NCBI GenBank assembly: GCA_001871415.1
Contig: MNWW01000067.1
Location: 52,209-85,766, forward strand
Direction: 5' to 3'
From: Candidatus Woesearchaeota archaeon CG1_02_57_44
GTDB lineage: Archaea > Nanobdellota > Nanobdellia > Woesearchaeales > CG1-02-57-44
Length of the DNA stretch: 33,558 nt
In this document: positions 9,054 through 16,621 of the stretch, in pieces
Layout: the number at the start of each line of letters is the position of its first letter
How positions within the stretch are numbered: the stretch's first letter is position 1
Notes under the pieces: model-generated
Told to the model about the DNA's origin: nothing
Seen by the model: the letters and a program-made list of their open reading frames with translations, nothing else
The model's database searches: none
Program-made: the position numbers and the translations under genes

Positions 9054-10223
9054 ATGGCAATAGCAGAGGGAGTGGACATACCGATATGGCTGAATACTGC
9101 GTGCAGCCCCGAGCTTCCGCTGAGGGAAGTCGTTGCACGGGCTGGCGGGATAGGGTACAACGGCTTGGAGGTCATGGCGTTCCTCGAGGAAGGGGGCGAT
9201 CGTGCAGGCGCGCTTGATTTTGCAGCGAGCCACATCAGCGCGAAGCGATTGACAGTCGACAGCGCAAACGACATCTTGTCCATGTTCAGCGATGCTGGCA
9301 TGGGATTGACGCTCGGCGTGTATCATAATATGCTGACGGCCGATATGGACCAGGCATCCGCCAATCTTGACCAGCTCGTGTCGGTCATCAATGCGGCGCA
9401 TCTGCTTGGTGGCAGGAGGAATGGGGTGTCGGTGGGCACCTTCGCGGGCATGGATGCTACGCTGGATTATGATGGCAATCTCGAGAAATTCGGGGCAGTG
9501 TTCGGTCCGGTGCTCTCGTATGCCGCAGCATTGGGCATCGATGTGAGCTTCGAGAACTGTCAGATGGAGGGTTGGATGGCCACAGGTCAGCGCGACTCCT
9601 TGTGCAATCTGGCCGGCACCTACCAGCTCCGCAGCATGATGGTCGACGCCGTCGGTGGCGCCGAGAACCTGCTCTGGATCCCGGATCCGAGCCACGGCCT
9701 TGCCCAGGGCGATGGCGTCCAGGGCGTGCTGCGTGCGCTGTTGATGGAGACTCCTTCCCGCATCAGGGCATTGCACATCAAGGACACGGATAACAATAAT
9801 CCAGAGGCTCTTCACGTCCGCGCGATGCGCGGCGGCTTCGCGCCTCCTGCGAGCCAACGGGCACATGAATGGGACGTCTATGGCGGCAGACCCACGCTCA
9901 TCGGTTTCGGTGGTGGTGGGGACATGGACTGGACAGAGTACCTGCGCGGCGGTGCCACTCTGCTAGCAAGAGGTGATGGCAGCTACAAGCCGGTCATCGT
10001 CGAGAACGAGGATGTCTGGAGCAAGCAGACGGGCAACCCGGCGGCAACGTGGCAGGCGAATCACGCAGCGCATCTGAATCTGGCTCCGCTGTGCTATCCG
10101 CTGACCGACCAGGGCTATCAGTTCAACCACACGCAAAGGCAAGTGCTGCAGACGCCATCAGTCAGCGAAGGCATGCTGCTCAAGACACATGCATCGGTTG
10201 TCCGGGCGTACGCAGGGAAATAG
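9054..10223 (+). CDS. sugar phosphate isomerase/epimerase-like TIM-barrel protein
   Basis: A 389-residue protein of the xylose isomerase-like (AP endonuclease 2) TIM-barrel superfamily. Family-like segments are GGIGYNGLEVMAFLEEGGD near the N-terminus, a central SFENCQMEG with the metal-type glutamate, WIPDPSHGLAQGD with Asp/His, RALHIKDTD, and PVIVENEDVW near the end. These positions match the metal-binding glutamates, histidines and aspartates of the superfamily. Pairing with a Gfo/Idh oxidoreductase is the standard layout of inositol or sugar interconversion cassettes (IolE/IolG-like). Substrate is unknown. It is coupled to the upstream gene and is followed by a hairpin plus T-run terminator at 10256-10275. 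Confidence 0.82.
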   Translation: MAIAEGVDIPIWLNTACSPELPLREVVARAGGIGYNGLEVMAFLEEGGDRAGALDFAASHISAKRLTVDSANDILSMFSDAGMGLTLGVYHNMLTADMDQASANLDQLVSVINAAHLLGGRRNGVSVGTFAGMDATLDYDGNLEKFGAVFGPVLSYAAALGIDVSFENCQMEGWMATGQRDSLCNLAGTYQLRSMMVDAVGGAENLLWIPDPSHGLAQGDGVQGVLRALLMETPSRIRALHIKDTDNNNPEALHVRAMRGGFAPPASQRAHEWDVYGGRPTLIGFGGGGDMDWTEYLRGGATLLARGDGSYKPVIVENEDVWSKQTGNPAATWQANHAAHLNLAPLCYPLTDQGYQFNHTQRQVLQTPSVSEGMLLKTHASVVRAYAGK

Positions 10224-10255
10224 GCAAAACAGCAGAGAGGACTCGCCACCATCCG

Positions 10256-10275
10256 GCGCCGTGAGGCGCTTTTTT
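10256..10275 (+). terminator. intrinsic-type terminator hairpin with T-run
   Basis: GCGCC (10256-10260), loop GTGA, GGCGC (10265-10269), then six T. It lies 33 nt after the isomerase stop and resembles a bacterial rho-independent terminator; archaea can stop on T-runs alone. Confidence 0.6.
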
Positions 10276-10426
10276 CTTGTTCTCCATCATATGCTATCGC
10301 TCCTGCATCATGCTGGCCTTCGCGCATCTTCCGATGCAGGTCTTCAGGAGCATGCCCTGGCCGCCAGCATCACCAGCGACGCTGCGGCGGCCGTATGAAC
10401 GCGATAGCGACGTGTCGCGGCCTTCA
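10276..10426. other. intergenic gap between convergent sugar genes
   Basis: About 150 nt between the terminator and the 3' end of the minus-strand epimerase-like gene. I see no convincing gene or repeat. Confidence 0.4.
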
Positions 10427-11584
10427 TCACTGCGGCAGGTCCCTGTTGGTCCAGGACATCATGGGCCTCATCGCGCGTACAGCATCATATGCCTGTCCAG
10501 CAGGCAGGCACAGCTGCCTGAGCGCATCAGGAAGTTCTTCTTGGGGGATCCTCCCAGCGTAGTGGGTCGCTGCGGCATGGTTCTTGCAGAGCCGCTCGCA
10601 CGCCACGAACTGACGGGCGTATCCCGGATGCTCGGGCAATGACAGATTATGTGTCCAGACCGTCTCTTGCAGGGAATATCGATCCGTTGCTTCCGTCTCC
10701 AGACCAAAGCCCGTGTCAGCGCTAATGAGCCGCACCAGCGGGTGCGTGAGCACCAGGGTATGGTCCAGGCGACGATCGCCCAGAGGCTCAAGATAGGGTA
10801 TCAGTCCTGCCGCGCCCGCAAGGCGTCCGGTCGGATTGTTTGTCACTGCCTCGGTCTCCAGGTAATGGATCGCCTGCGCCTGCAGGATGTGGCGGTCCAC
10901 GGGGCTTGCGCCTACCCTCCTTGATGAATGTCGGCCAAAGGTCATGGGCACAGCGATCTCTGAGCCATTGACCAGCCGCTGACCGTCGGTGAGCATTTCC
11001 GGCGTCAGGGTGTAGCGCAGGACGGCCTTCACGCCCTCAGGATAGCCGGACTCAAAGCCCGTGCCCATGGGCATCTCGAACTCGACATATGCGAAATCAT
11101 CGCCAGCGTAGACATCAATGAGGTCAGCGACCATGCCCATCGTCGCGTCATGAAGGTAGCTTCCAGAATCAGGATGATTGACCAGCGCGGTCAGGTGTCG
11201 TCGCACAGCGCCATGGTCATCCAGGATGGCGCCGGTACCTCCGATGAAGCGGTTGATCGAGCCGAGCCAGGCATCGCCAGCCCAGGTCGGCTTGAGGCGC
11301 ATCAATGTCGTGCCCATCACCAATGTCTCTGCATCAGGGACATCGCGCACCTGCTGGCGCGGCATACCCCGTTGGAAATCCGCCCAATTGAAGTGCGAGT
11401 AGCATAGATCAACCAGGCCAAGCCCCTTGCCGAAGCGCTCGAAGCTTGCAGCATACTGCTGCAGGGACGCGCCGCGATGGGCTACGATGACCCTGCTGCC
11501 GGTATCGTTGTCTTCCAGCAGATGGAACCTCTCGGTCTCACCATCGACGACTGTGCTGAGTTCTCGTGCTTCGAATCGTGGCAT
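10427..11584 (-). CDS. aldose 1-epimerase (mutarotase)-like protein
   Basis: A 385-residue protein resembling the galactose mutarotase superfamily, beta-sandwich enzymes that interconvert alpha and beta anomers of sugars or bind carbohydrate. Visible features are the early VIVAHRGASLQQY (family: ...GA.l.s...), WLGSINRFIGG in the position of the N-R/G-rich active-site segment, and a later GMPMGTG / VLRYTLTPE stretch typical of the sandwich core. I cannot confirm the catalytic histidine/glutamate pair by eye. The start at 11584 is the first ATG; a TATA-like ATATAAAATA is about 45 nt upstream. It converges on the oxidoreductase-isomerase pair and probably belongs to the same carbohydrate pathway. 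It is divergent from the sigma-like gene. Confidence 0.68.
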   Translation of the reverse strand: MPRFEARELSTVVDGETERFHLLEDNDTGSRVIVAHRGASLQQYAASFERFGKGLGLVDLCYSHFNWADFQRGMPRQQVRDVPDAETLVMGTTLMRLKPTWAGDAWLGSINRFIGGTGAILDDHGAVRRHLTALVNHPDSGSYLHDATMGMVADLIDVYAGDDFAYVEFEMPMGTGFESGYPEGVKAVLRYTLTPEMLTDGQRLVNGSEIAVPMTFGRHSSRRVGASPVDRHILQAQAIHYLETEAVTNNPTGRLAGAAGLIPYLEPLGDRRLDHTLVLTHPLVRLISADTGFGLETEATDRYSLQETVWTHNLSLPEHPGYARQFVACERLCKNHAAATHYAGRIPQEELPDALRQLCLPAGQAYDAVRAMRPMMSWTNRDLPQ

Positions 11585-11663
11585 GTATGCATCACCCGGA
11601 CTATGGTTTTTTGCCCTGGATGCGGCAGGGTATTTTATATTTTGTCAGTTCGCGCCAGGAATA

Positions 11664-11702
11664 CTAATTTAAGAGAGCGGGCATTCCCGATGCTGATGCC
11701 CG
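11664..11702 (+). promoter_or_regulatory. promoter and start-codon hairpin of the sigma-like gene
   Basis: TTTAA at 11668-11672 is about 26 nt before the ATG at 11696, favouring a leaderless start there. An inverted repeat CGGGCAT (11678-11684) / ATGCCCG (11696-11702) brackets a second in-frame ATG at 11690. If transcription begins upstream, for example from TATTTTATATTTT at 11631-11643, the hairpin would cover the start codon. Confidence 0.4.
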
Positions 11703-13150
11703 AGCCATCAGGTCGTCTCATCAATATCGCTTCTTTGACAAGCATGCTTGAGACCCATCCTTCTCCTGAACGGGCAGCCGACCCTTCGTATCAGGAAGCA
11801 TTCGTCGCGCAGGTCATAGTCCCTCTGGCCGGGGGGATTTGCAAGAATGCTGAAATCGCGTCGCATCTTTTCGAAGATGCCATCGACTACGTGATTATCG
11901 AAGGTCTCGTCGCTCTTGGTCGATACGATTGCAGCAGGGACATGCCTGCCAGGACCTATGTCAGCACCCGTATGCATGGCGCGATTATCGACTATAAGCG
12001 CAGCAATGGCACTATGCCCCGGCAGCAGCATAATGCGATAGACGGATATGCTGATCTTGCGTCTACCCATAATGGTGAGCTCACCCTTGAGGAGGTCGCA
12101 TCACGGCTGGGCATGGAACCTGATGCGCTGGAGAGACGTCTGGCCATGTCTGGCACGAGCATGACCTATGATGTCTCCAATGAATATGGAGGGCGATTGG
12201 AGGAGCTGGAAGTTACTGGTGACGACCATGATTTCCAGGACCCCTTGGACACCGCGATTCAGGAGATTGAGGCATCCAGGGTCCGGGCTATGCTCGCTCA
12301 GTTGCCGGAGCGCGAAGGCCTTGTCCTCCAGCGATACTTCTTTGAGGATATGACGCTCAAGGAGATCGCCAGCACGCTTGATGTCTCTGAATCCCGCGTT
12401 TGCCATCTGAAGAAGCAGGCATTGATACGATTGGGGGATCTCATGGGGGATGCTCTTTCCGATGCTGCTGGACCGGTATCTGCGCATACCAATGGCAATG
12501 GTCTATGCACCGCAGAGCCCATAAGGTCGCACGCATATCCTGCGTCGAGGATGCCAAGGCTTCCGGTGCGTTGTCTGTCTGTCGATGCACCACTGACCTA
12601 CATCATTGCACACGTCCCTGATGGTTTTCTTCGGGAACACTTCGTCGCGCCTGTCGCCTATGGGCTCGCTGAAGCAGTAGGATATCCAGAGCTGGCAGAA
12701 GACATCACGCAAGTGACAGCAGCGATGATGGATCAGTATTCGCCCTGCCTGCATGGCACCTTGCCTTCGTATGTCCAGTCCAGGGCCCGGCAGGTCCTCC
12801 CGGCAATAGTGCCAGAGGGCGGTTTTCTGCTGGAGCCATTGCAGACAGATGAGAGGGAATTCAGTCCCGCATCCATGGACGCGCTGTTCCGTATGTCGCT
12901 CGCACGGCTCAGCTGCGCATATGCGATGAATTCGATGGAAGGTCTTAGTCCCTATGCATCAATGGTCAGGGCCCTTATGGAGGCGGCGACGCCGACACAG
13001 CGGCTTGCGCTGATCCTGACTGATTGCATGGGCATGGATACTTCAGAAGCATCCACTATCATGGGTTGTCGTCAGGCAGTGACCGAGAAGAGCGTGCTAC
13101 AGGCGTATGGACGGATGAATGAGGTCTTCAGGGTCAAGCGGGTTTCGTGA
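11696..13150 (+). CDS. FliA-type sigma-70 homologue with a second degenerate sigma-like module
   Basis: A 484-residue protein; an alternative ATG at 11690 adds two residues. Residues about 33-108 match sigma-70 region 2: FEDAIDYVIIEGLVALGRYD (from 59), then TYVSTRMHGAIIDYKRSNG. Residues 128-165 match region 3 of the FliA/WhiG class (LTLEEVASRLGMEPDALE, then SMTYD). Residues 203-250 are region 4: LPEREGLVLQRYFFEDMTLK and the helix-turn-helix EIASTLDVSESRVCHLKKQA. After a linker rich in P, S, A and H (250-312), residues 313-370 repeat the region-2 pattern (ELAEDITQV...PSYVQSRARQVLPAI) and 426-478 align without gaps to region 4 (TPTQRLALILTD...MGCRQAVTEKSVLQAY). The second copy has lost most conserved positions. 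Sigma factors recruit bacterial RNA polymerase to promoters, yet the window looks archaeal, where TBP/TFB do this. It could be an acquired sigma, a phage/virus regulator or a repurposed DNA-binding protein. Confidence 0.85.
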   Translation: MPEPSGRLINIASLTSMLETHPSPERAADPSYQEAFVAQVIVPLAGGICKNAEIASHLFEDAIDYVIIEGLVALGRYDCSRDMPARTYVSTRMHGAIIDYKRSNGTMPRQQHNAIDGYADLASTHNGELTLEEVASRLGMEPDALERRLAMSGTSMTYDVSNEYGGRLEELEVTGDDHDFQDPLDTAIQEIEASRVRAMLAQLPEREGLVLQRYFFEDMTLKEIASTLDVSESRVCHLKKQALIRLGDLMGDALSDAAGPVSAHTNGNGLCTAEPIRSHAYPASRMPRLPVRCLSVDAPLTYIIAHVPDGFLREHFVAPVAYGLAEAVGYPELAEDITQVTAAMMDQYSPCLHGTLPSYVQSRARQVLPAIVPEGGFLLEPLQTDEREFSPASMDALFRMSLARLSCAYAMNSMEGLSPYASMVRALMEAATPTQRLALILTDCMGMDTSEASTIMGCRQAVTEKSVLQAYGRMNEVFRVKRVS

Positions 13151-13176
13151 CGCGCAGGGTGCGCATGGTATCGCTT

Positions 13177-13245
13177 GAGTCTTACAGCCTTCGGTCCAGA
13201 GGGCTCGCTCCTGGAGAGCGAATCTTATTAGACTCTGCGCTTTTT
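13177..13245 (+). ncRNA. three-way-junction-like structure with T-run downstream of the sigma-like gene
   Basis: Outer stem GAGTCT (13177-13182) / AGACTC (13230-13235) encloses two hairpins, AGCC (13186-13189) / GGCT (13202-13205) and CGCTC / GAGCG (13206-13220). TGCGC and five T follow. It may be the 3' end/terminator of the sigma-like mRNA or a small RNA. Called from pairing only. Confidence 0.35.
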
Positions 13246-13510
13246 CGGTATTGATGTCCCTGGATTCAGAAGCATATCTGCATCTTGGCACAAGCAATAA
13301 ACGCAAAGAGACTGCGCAAGACCATGCATCACTTCGTGCCCTGTTTGAATCCTCATGGATGTCCTTGCGGGAGTTTCCCTCTCGTTCCTTGGATGAGATC
13401 CATGCTTGGCAATGGCGACGCTGCATCTTCTATGACAGTATTCATCTCTGCGTTGGCTGCCTTCTGGTCTCGAGGTGAGCCCATGGCAGGTGTTTTTTAG
13501 ACTTAGCAAC
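13246..13510. other. intergenic region between sigma-like gene and polymerase
   Basis: About 265 nt between convergent genes. Small open frames exist, for example from 13254 on the plus strand, but none has a domain, a ribosome site or a convincing promoter. I see nothing else firm. Confidence 0.4.
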
Positions 13511-15595
13511 TCACGCCCATTCATCCAGCACCGCCTGCCGCTCGGGCATGACGTATGCCTGCACGTCCTGCCTGCTGATGCCCACGGGCTGGAGGAGCAC
13601 AAAGAGCGCTCTTGCCAGGCGCCTGCGGTAGTAGGCGATGTCCGGCGATCCCTTGTAGTCCTGAGGCAGCACGGGTCCTCGCGCGTCCATGACATAGGCG
13701 ATGGACTGGCCCGGCGCGACCTCCACGCCATGGCGCCGAAGCTGCGCGAGTATCGTGCGCTGCGGTATGTCGCGGCCATATGACCGCTTGCTTATGGTGA
13801 CGCGGTGGCAGAGCAGCTGCGCGGGAACCGCTGGCAGATGCTGCACCGCCCTTCGCAGCATGCGCCCCAACGCAGGGAGCATGGCGCGCATCTCCTCTTC
13901 TGAGCGCGCCTTGGCCATGGCCTCGATGCAGCGGCGCTGGAAGAGCGCGACATAGGGCGGGCAGGAGCGCTGGCGCAGCTCGATGCCGCGCGCCTTGATT
14001 GCGCCGTGGCTGAAGACGCCGTAGTAGGCCGCGGGTAATGGCTTTCGCCTGTCATTGACGCTGGGAAGGAACACTATCCAGTCGAAGATGCCCTCAAAGC
14101 TCACTGGGATGCCTGCCTGCGCGTGGATGTCTTCGCACAGGCGGCGCACCTGCTCCCCGGTCATGCCGGGCCGGGTCACGTAGAGCGAATCGATGATGCC
14201 GTGCAGCACGCGGAAGCCCTGCTGCTCGGCCAGCTTCGCGGCGTCGATGAGGGTCTCTCTCGCGAAGGCGCAGGTAGCCATGTGGGATGTCGCGAGCCCG
14301 AGCTTGAACTCACGAAAGCGCAGATAGCCGTAGCTTGACACGAGCACCCACTTGAGCCCCTGCGCGCGCTCCTTGTTCTCTGCCGTCGGCGTCGCCTTCA
14401 GCCGCATACGCCTGTCAAGGAATGCCTTGATGGCAAGGGGCACAAGGCCTTTTCGGTCCAATGCCATGCTGACAGCGATGCCGGGCGCCTGCTCCCGCAC
14501 GACGCTGTCACTGAGCACGGTCTCGGCGCTGATGTTGCGGTTGTACATGAGCCAGGGGTACATGGAGGAGAAGTCTATCTCAGCGACGTCCCTATGGAAT
14601 CCTGGCACCGGGTCGAACGTATGGCCTGTCCTGTCCGCCTTGAGCAGCTGGCTGAAGGTGAGCGGCCTGTCGATGGGCTTCTCCTTGTAGGGGATGAGGA
14701 TTCCTCGCTGCGCCATCTCCTTGACGAGCGCTGCCTGGAAGGCGGCGCCTGCTGAGCGCGACGCCAGCTGCTGGAACCGCTGGGCGCTGAGACAACAGAG
14801 CTCAAGGAGCGCATCAGGCGAGCACATGCTGCCCAGCATGGTCGAGGTGTCGACGAGGAACCTGCCGTTGAGACGCACGGCATAGTCCTGGTAGCGCACA
14901 GAGCCATACGACCAGAACGACCTGCCACCGCGGTAGCGCAGCGGGGCTTCGTGCCAACGGTGCAAGGGGCAGGCGATGCGAAGATGCGCGAGGCGCTCTG
15001 CAAGGAAAGGAAGCCTGGCAAAGCCGCGCTCCATGACGATGACATCTGGATCCTTGTTCTGGAACCATGACGCGAAGTCCTTGAGCAATGAGCGCTCCTC
15101 GCCCGTGAAGGTCTTCTGCCCTGCCGTGATGCGCTCCACCGTGTTCCTGCCTGTGACCGAGAGCTCTATGGCGCTCAGGACGGGTGGCGGAGCATCGGCT
15201 ATGGTGTTGATGGTGAAGGGGTGGCTCCTGATATCACAGAGCGCGCCAGGATATACGCGGTGCTGGTAGAAGAACCTCTGCTCAGGCGTCACATCAGCGT
15301 CGAAGAGCGCGAGGCGATACCGGCTCTTGCGCTCTATCGCCCGGACGATCTGCTCGAAGCGGTCCAGTCTTGTCGTTATCCGCAGGATGTCAGTTGGGCC
15401 ATGAAGCGGATGCTCGCGCGTCACCGTGGTGTAGACGATACGCAGGTCCTGCAGGAGCGCTCTTGCCTGTCGGTTGTCTTCTGCGTAGCATACTGCCCTG
15501 CCGGGAGCGGTCATGCAACGCTCACGCTCAGGAGTCTTGAGCCAGAGCATGAGCTCGTCGCTGTGCCGATAGGCGTCCATGAGCCACGCGCGCAT
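13511..15595 (-). CDS. PolB2-like family-B DNA polymerase with degenerate exonuclease
   Basis: A 694-residue family-B DNA polymerase. The polymerase core is visible as motif A DFSSMYP (D341), motif B KWVLVSSYGY (415-424) and motif C HGIIDSLYV, where the usual Y-x-DTDS has lost its first aspartate and keeps only D469. The N-terminal 3'-5' exonuclease fold is recognisable but appears dead: the Exo I DxE is AIE (142-144), and the Exo II N..F-D pattern is replaced by ERGFARLPFL. Loss of exonuclease plus an altered catalytic centre is typical of the archaeal PolB2 group, suggested to act in repair or translesion synthesis. Its ATG overlaps the stop of the small upstream gene (TGATG), so it is the last gene of a coupled trio with a RecA-like remnant. 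SRAP, another DNA-damage protein, lies just upstream. Confidence 0.85.
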   Translation of the reverse strand: MRAWLMDAYRHSDELMLWLKTPERERCMTAPGRAVCYAEDNRQARALLQDLRIVYTTVTREHPLHGPTDILRITTRLDRFEQIVRAIERKSRYRLALFDADVTPEQRFFYQHRVYPGALCDIRSHPFTINTIADAPPPVLSAIELSVTGRNTVERITAGQKTFTGEERSLLKDFASWFQNKDPDVIVMERGFARLPFLAERLAHLRIACPLHRWHEAPLRYRGGRSFWSYGSVRYQDYAVRLNGRFLVDTSTMLGSMCSPDALLELCCLSAQRFQQLASRSAGAAFQAALVKEMAQRGILIPYKEKPIDRPLTFSQLLKADRTGHTFDPVPGFHRDVAEIDFSSMYPWLMYNRNISAETVLSDSVVREQAPGIAVSMALDRKGLVPLAIKAFLDRRMRLKATPTAENKERAQGLKWVLVSSYGYLRFREFKLGLATSHMATCAFARETLIDAAKLAEQQGFRVLHGIIDSLYVTRPGMTGEQVRRLCEDIHAQAGIPVSFEGIFDWIVFLPSVNDRRKPLPAAYYGVFSHGAIKARGIELRQRSCPPYVALFQRRCIEAMAKARSEEEMRAMLPALGRMLRRAVQHLPAVPAQLLCHRVTISKRSYGRDIPQRTILAQLRRHGVEVAPGQSIAYVMDARGPVLPQDYKGSPDIAYYRRRLARALFVLLQPVGISRQDVQAYVMPERQAVLDEWA

Positions 15596-15909
15596 CAGGG
15601 TATTTCCTCGTCGAGCTGACGCTCGAGCTGAAGTGGCTGGCTGGCGCTGCTCTTGTCGCCTTCTCGTTGGCTGGCTGTTCTCCTCTGGCCGTGCTCCAGC
15701 GCCATGATGCGCTTCTCCTGCTCGAGCAGACAGGCGACCAGGATGAAGGCCCAGACGTGGATGCTCGCGGTGTAGGTGATGGAGCCATAATGGCGCAGCG
15801 GCTCTGCCATGACGCGGTCGAAGGCCTCGCGGTCCTCCGTGCGCAGCGCCTTCCTGAACGCGGAAAGCTCCGCGAGGTGGCGGTCGATGACCTGCCGGGC
15901 GCTGCTCAC
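15595..15909 (-). CDS. small helical protein of the PolB2 operon
   Basis: A 104-residue protein of unknown family. The chosen start is a GTG at 15909, which overlaps the TGA of the upstream gene as GTGA; the longer reading would extend far into that gene. Predicted to be almost all alpha-helical, with RQVIDRHLAELSAFRKAL, a centre IHVWAFILVACLLEQEK that is hydrophobic but interrupted by charged residues, and a polar, glutamine-rich tail. Its stop overlaps the polymerase ATG by one base. Strict coupling to both neighbours argues that it works with them, perhaps as a subunit or bridging factor of the polymerase. No function can be read from the sequence itself. Confidence 0.7.
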   Translation of the reverse strand: MSSARQVIDRHLAELSAFRKALRTEDREAFDRVMAEPLRHYGSITYTASIHVWAFILVACLLEQEKRIMALEHGQRRTASQREGDKSSASQPLQLERQLDEEIP

Positions 15910-16286
15910 GGTGTGGCCCAAAAGCGCCCCTCCGCCACAGCTATGTCGTGGTGCTTGCTCAGCTCGTCGAGCAGCTCTAGGCAATGCTCCTTGATGGCCT
16001 GATTCTCAGTATCATCACTATAATGGAAGAGGATGTCCGCGCGCGTGATGCCAATGGCCCTGAAGCCATAGGAGCGCGCGATGTCCGGCGCGGCCTTGAG
16101 GATGTCCCGGAAGGTGTAGATGAGGTCCACGCCCAGCACATAGGTCTTGTCGAGCTGCTCGTCGGTTATGCCCGGGAAGAGCGCGTGCGGGTCTGCGCAA
16201 TTGGCTGCGTCGATGATGAGTCCTGGCGCGCGCTCCATGGCGTGGCGCATGGCTTCGTGGCTGGTCTTCACCCAGGTGATGGTCAT
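15906..16286 (-). CDS. RecA-superfamily-like protein lacking a P-loop, first gene of the PolB2 operon
   Basis: A 126-residue protein. The segment GLIIDAANCADPHALFPGIT followed by KTYVLGVDLIYTFRDILKAA resembles the Walker B region and following helix of RecA/RadB-like ATPases (hydrophobic strand ending in D..N..DP, then the V.R.FT.y.L pattern). No Walker A is present, so it may be an inactive RecA-like partner, comparable in role to the ImuA-type partners of bacterial mutagenic polymerases. That comparison is inference. I start at the ATG 16286: a TATA-like TTTAAT at 16309-16314 lies about 25 nt upstream, while the longer reading (to 16460) crosses it. The stop overlaps the next gene by GTGA. 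Confidence 0.6.
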   Translation of the reverse strand: MTITWVKTSHEAMRHAMERAPGLIIDAANCADPHALFPGITDEQLDKTYVLGVDLIYTFRDILKAAPDIARSYGFRAIGITRADILFHYSDDTENQAIKEHCLELLDELSKHHDIAVAEGRFWATP

Positions 16287-16308
16287 GGGTGCCTGGTTGT
16301 ATGGGGGG

Positions 16309-16314
16309 ATTAAA
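16309..16314 (-). promoter_or_regulatory. TATA box of the PolB2 operon
   Basis: TTTAAT on the minus strand is centred about 25 nt before the ATG at 16286, indicating a leaderless transcript for the three-gene operon. Confidence 0.4.
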
Positions 16315-16315
16315 T

Positions 16316-16621
16316 GGTCGGCGGCCGGCTGGCTAGTGTCCAGTGGAAAACGCCCGGAGCAATGCTTCTTGCGCCGCAGCCCGCTGAGATACGACGCAAG
16401 GCGTTTTCGCACATGAACGCTGCTCACGTGCGATTGATAGCGCATGAATCTTCTGCGCATGAGCCCTCTTGCACAGGTTCTCGCCGACGACTGCTGCTCG
16501 GCACAGCGCAGTGCACCGCGCTATGCATCATCGTGCACTTCTCCTGCGCAGCAACTCCTTGGCCTGTCCCTGCCTGACACATCAAAGCAAAGCCGCTGTC
16601 GCACGCAGGGGCCAGCAGCGA
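16316..16621. other. intergenic region with nested hairpin
   Basis: About 300 nt between the PolB2 operon promoter and the 3' end of the SRAP gene, without a convincing gene. A nested hairpin pairs AGTGCAC (16510-16516) with GTGCACT (16533-16539) and outer GCGC (16506-16509) with GCGC (16546-16549). It might be a small RNA or terminator for the SRAP gene; nothing else is clear. Confidence 0.35.
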
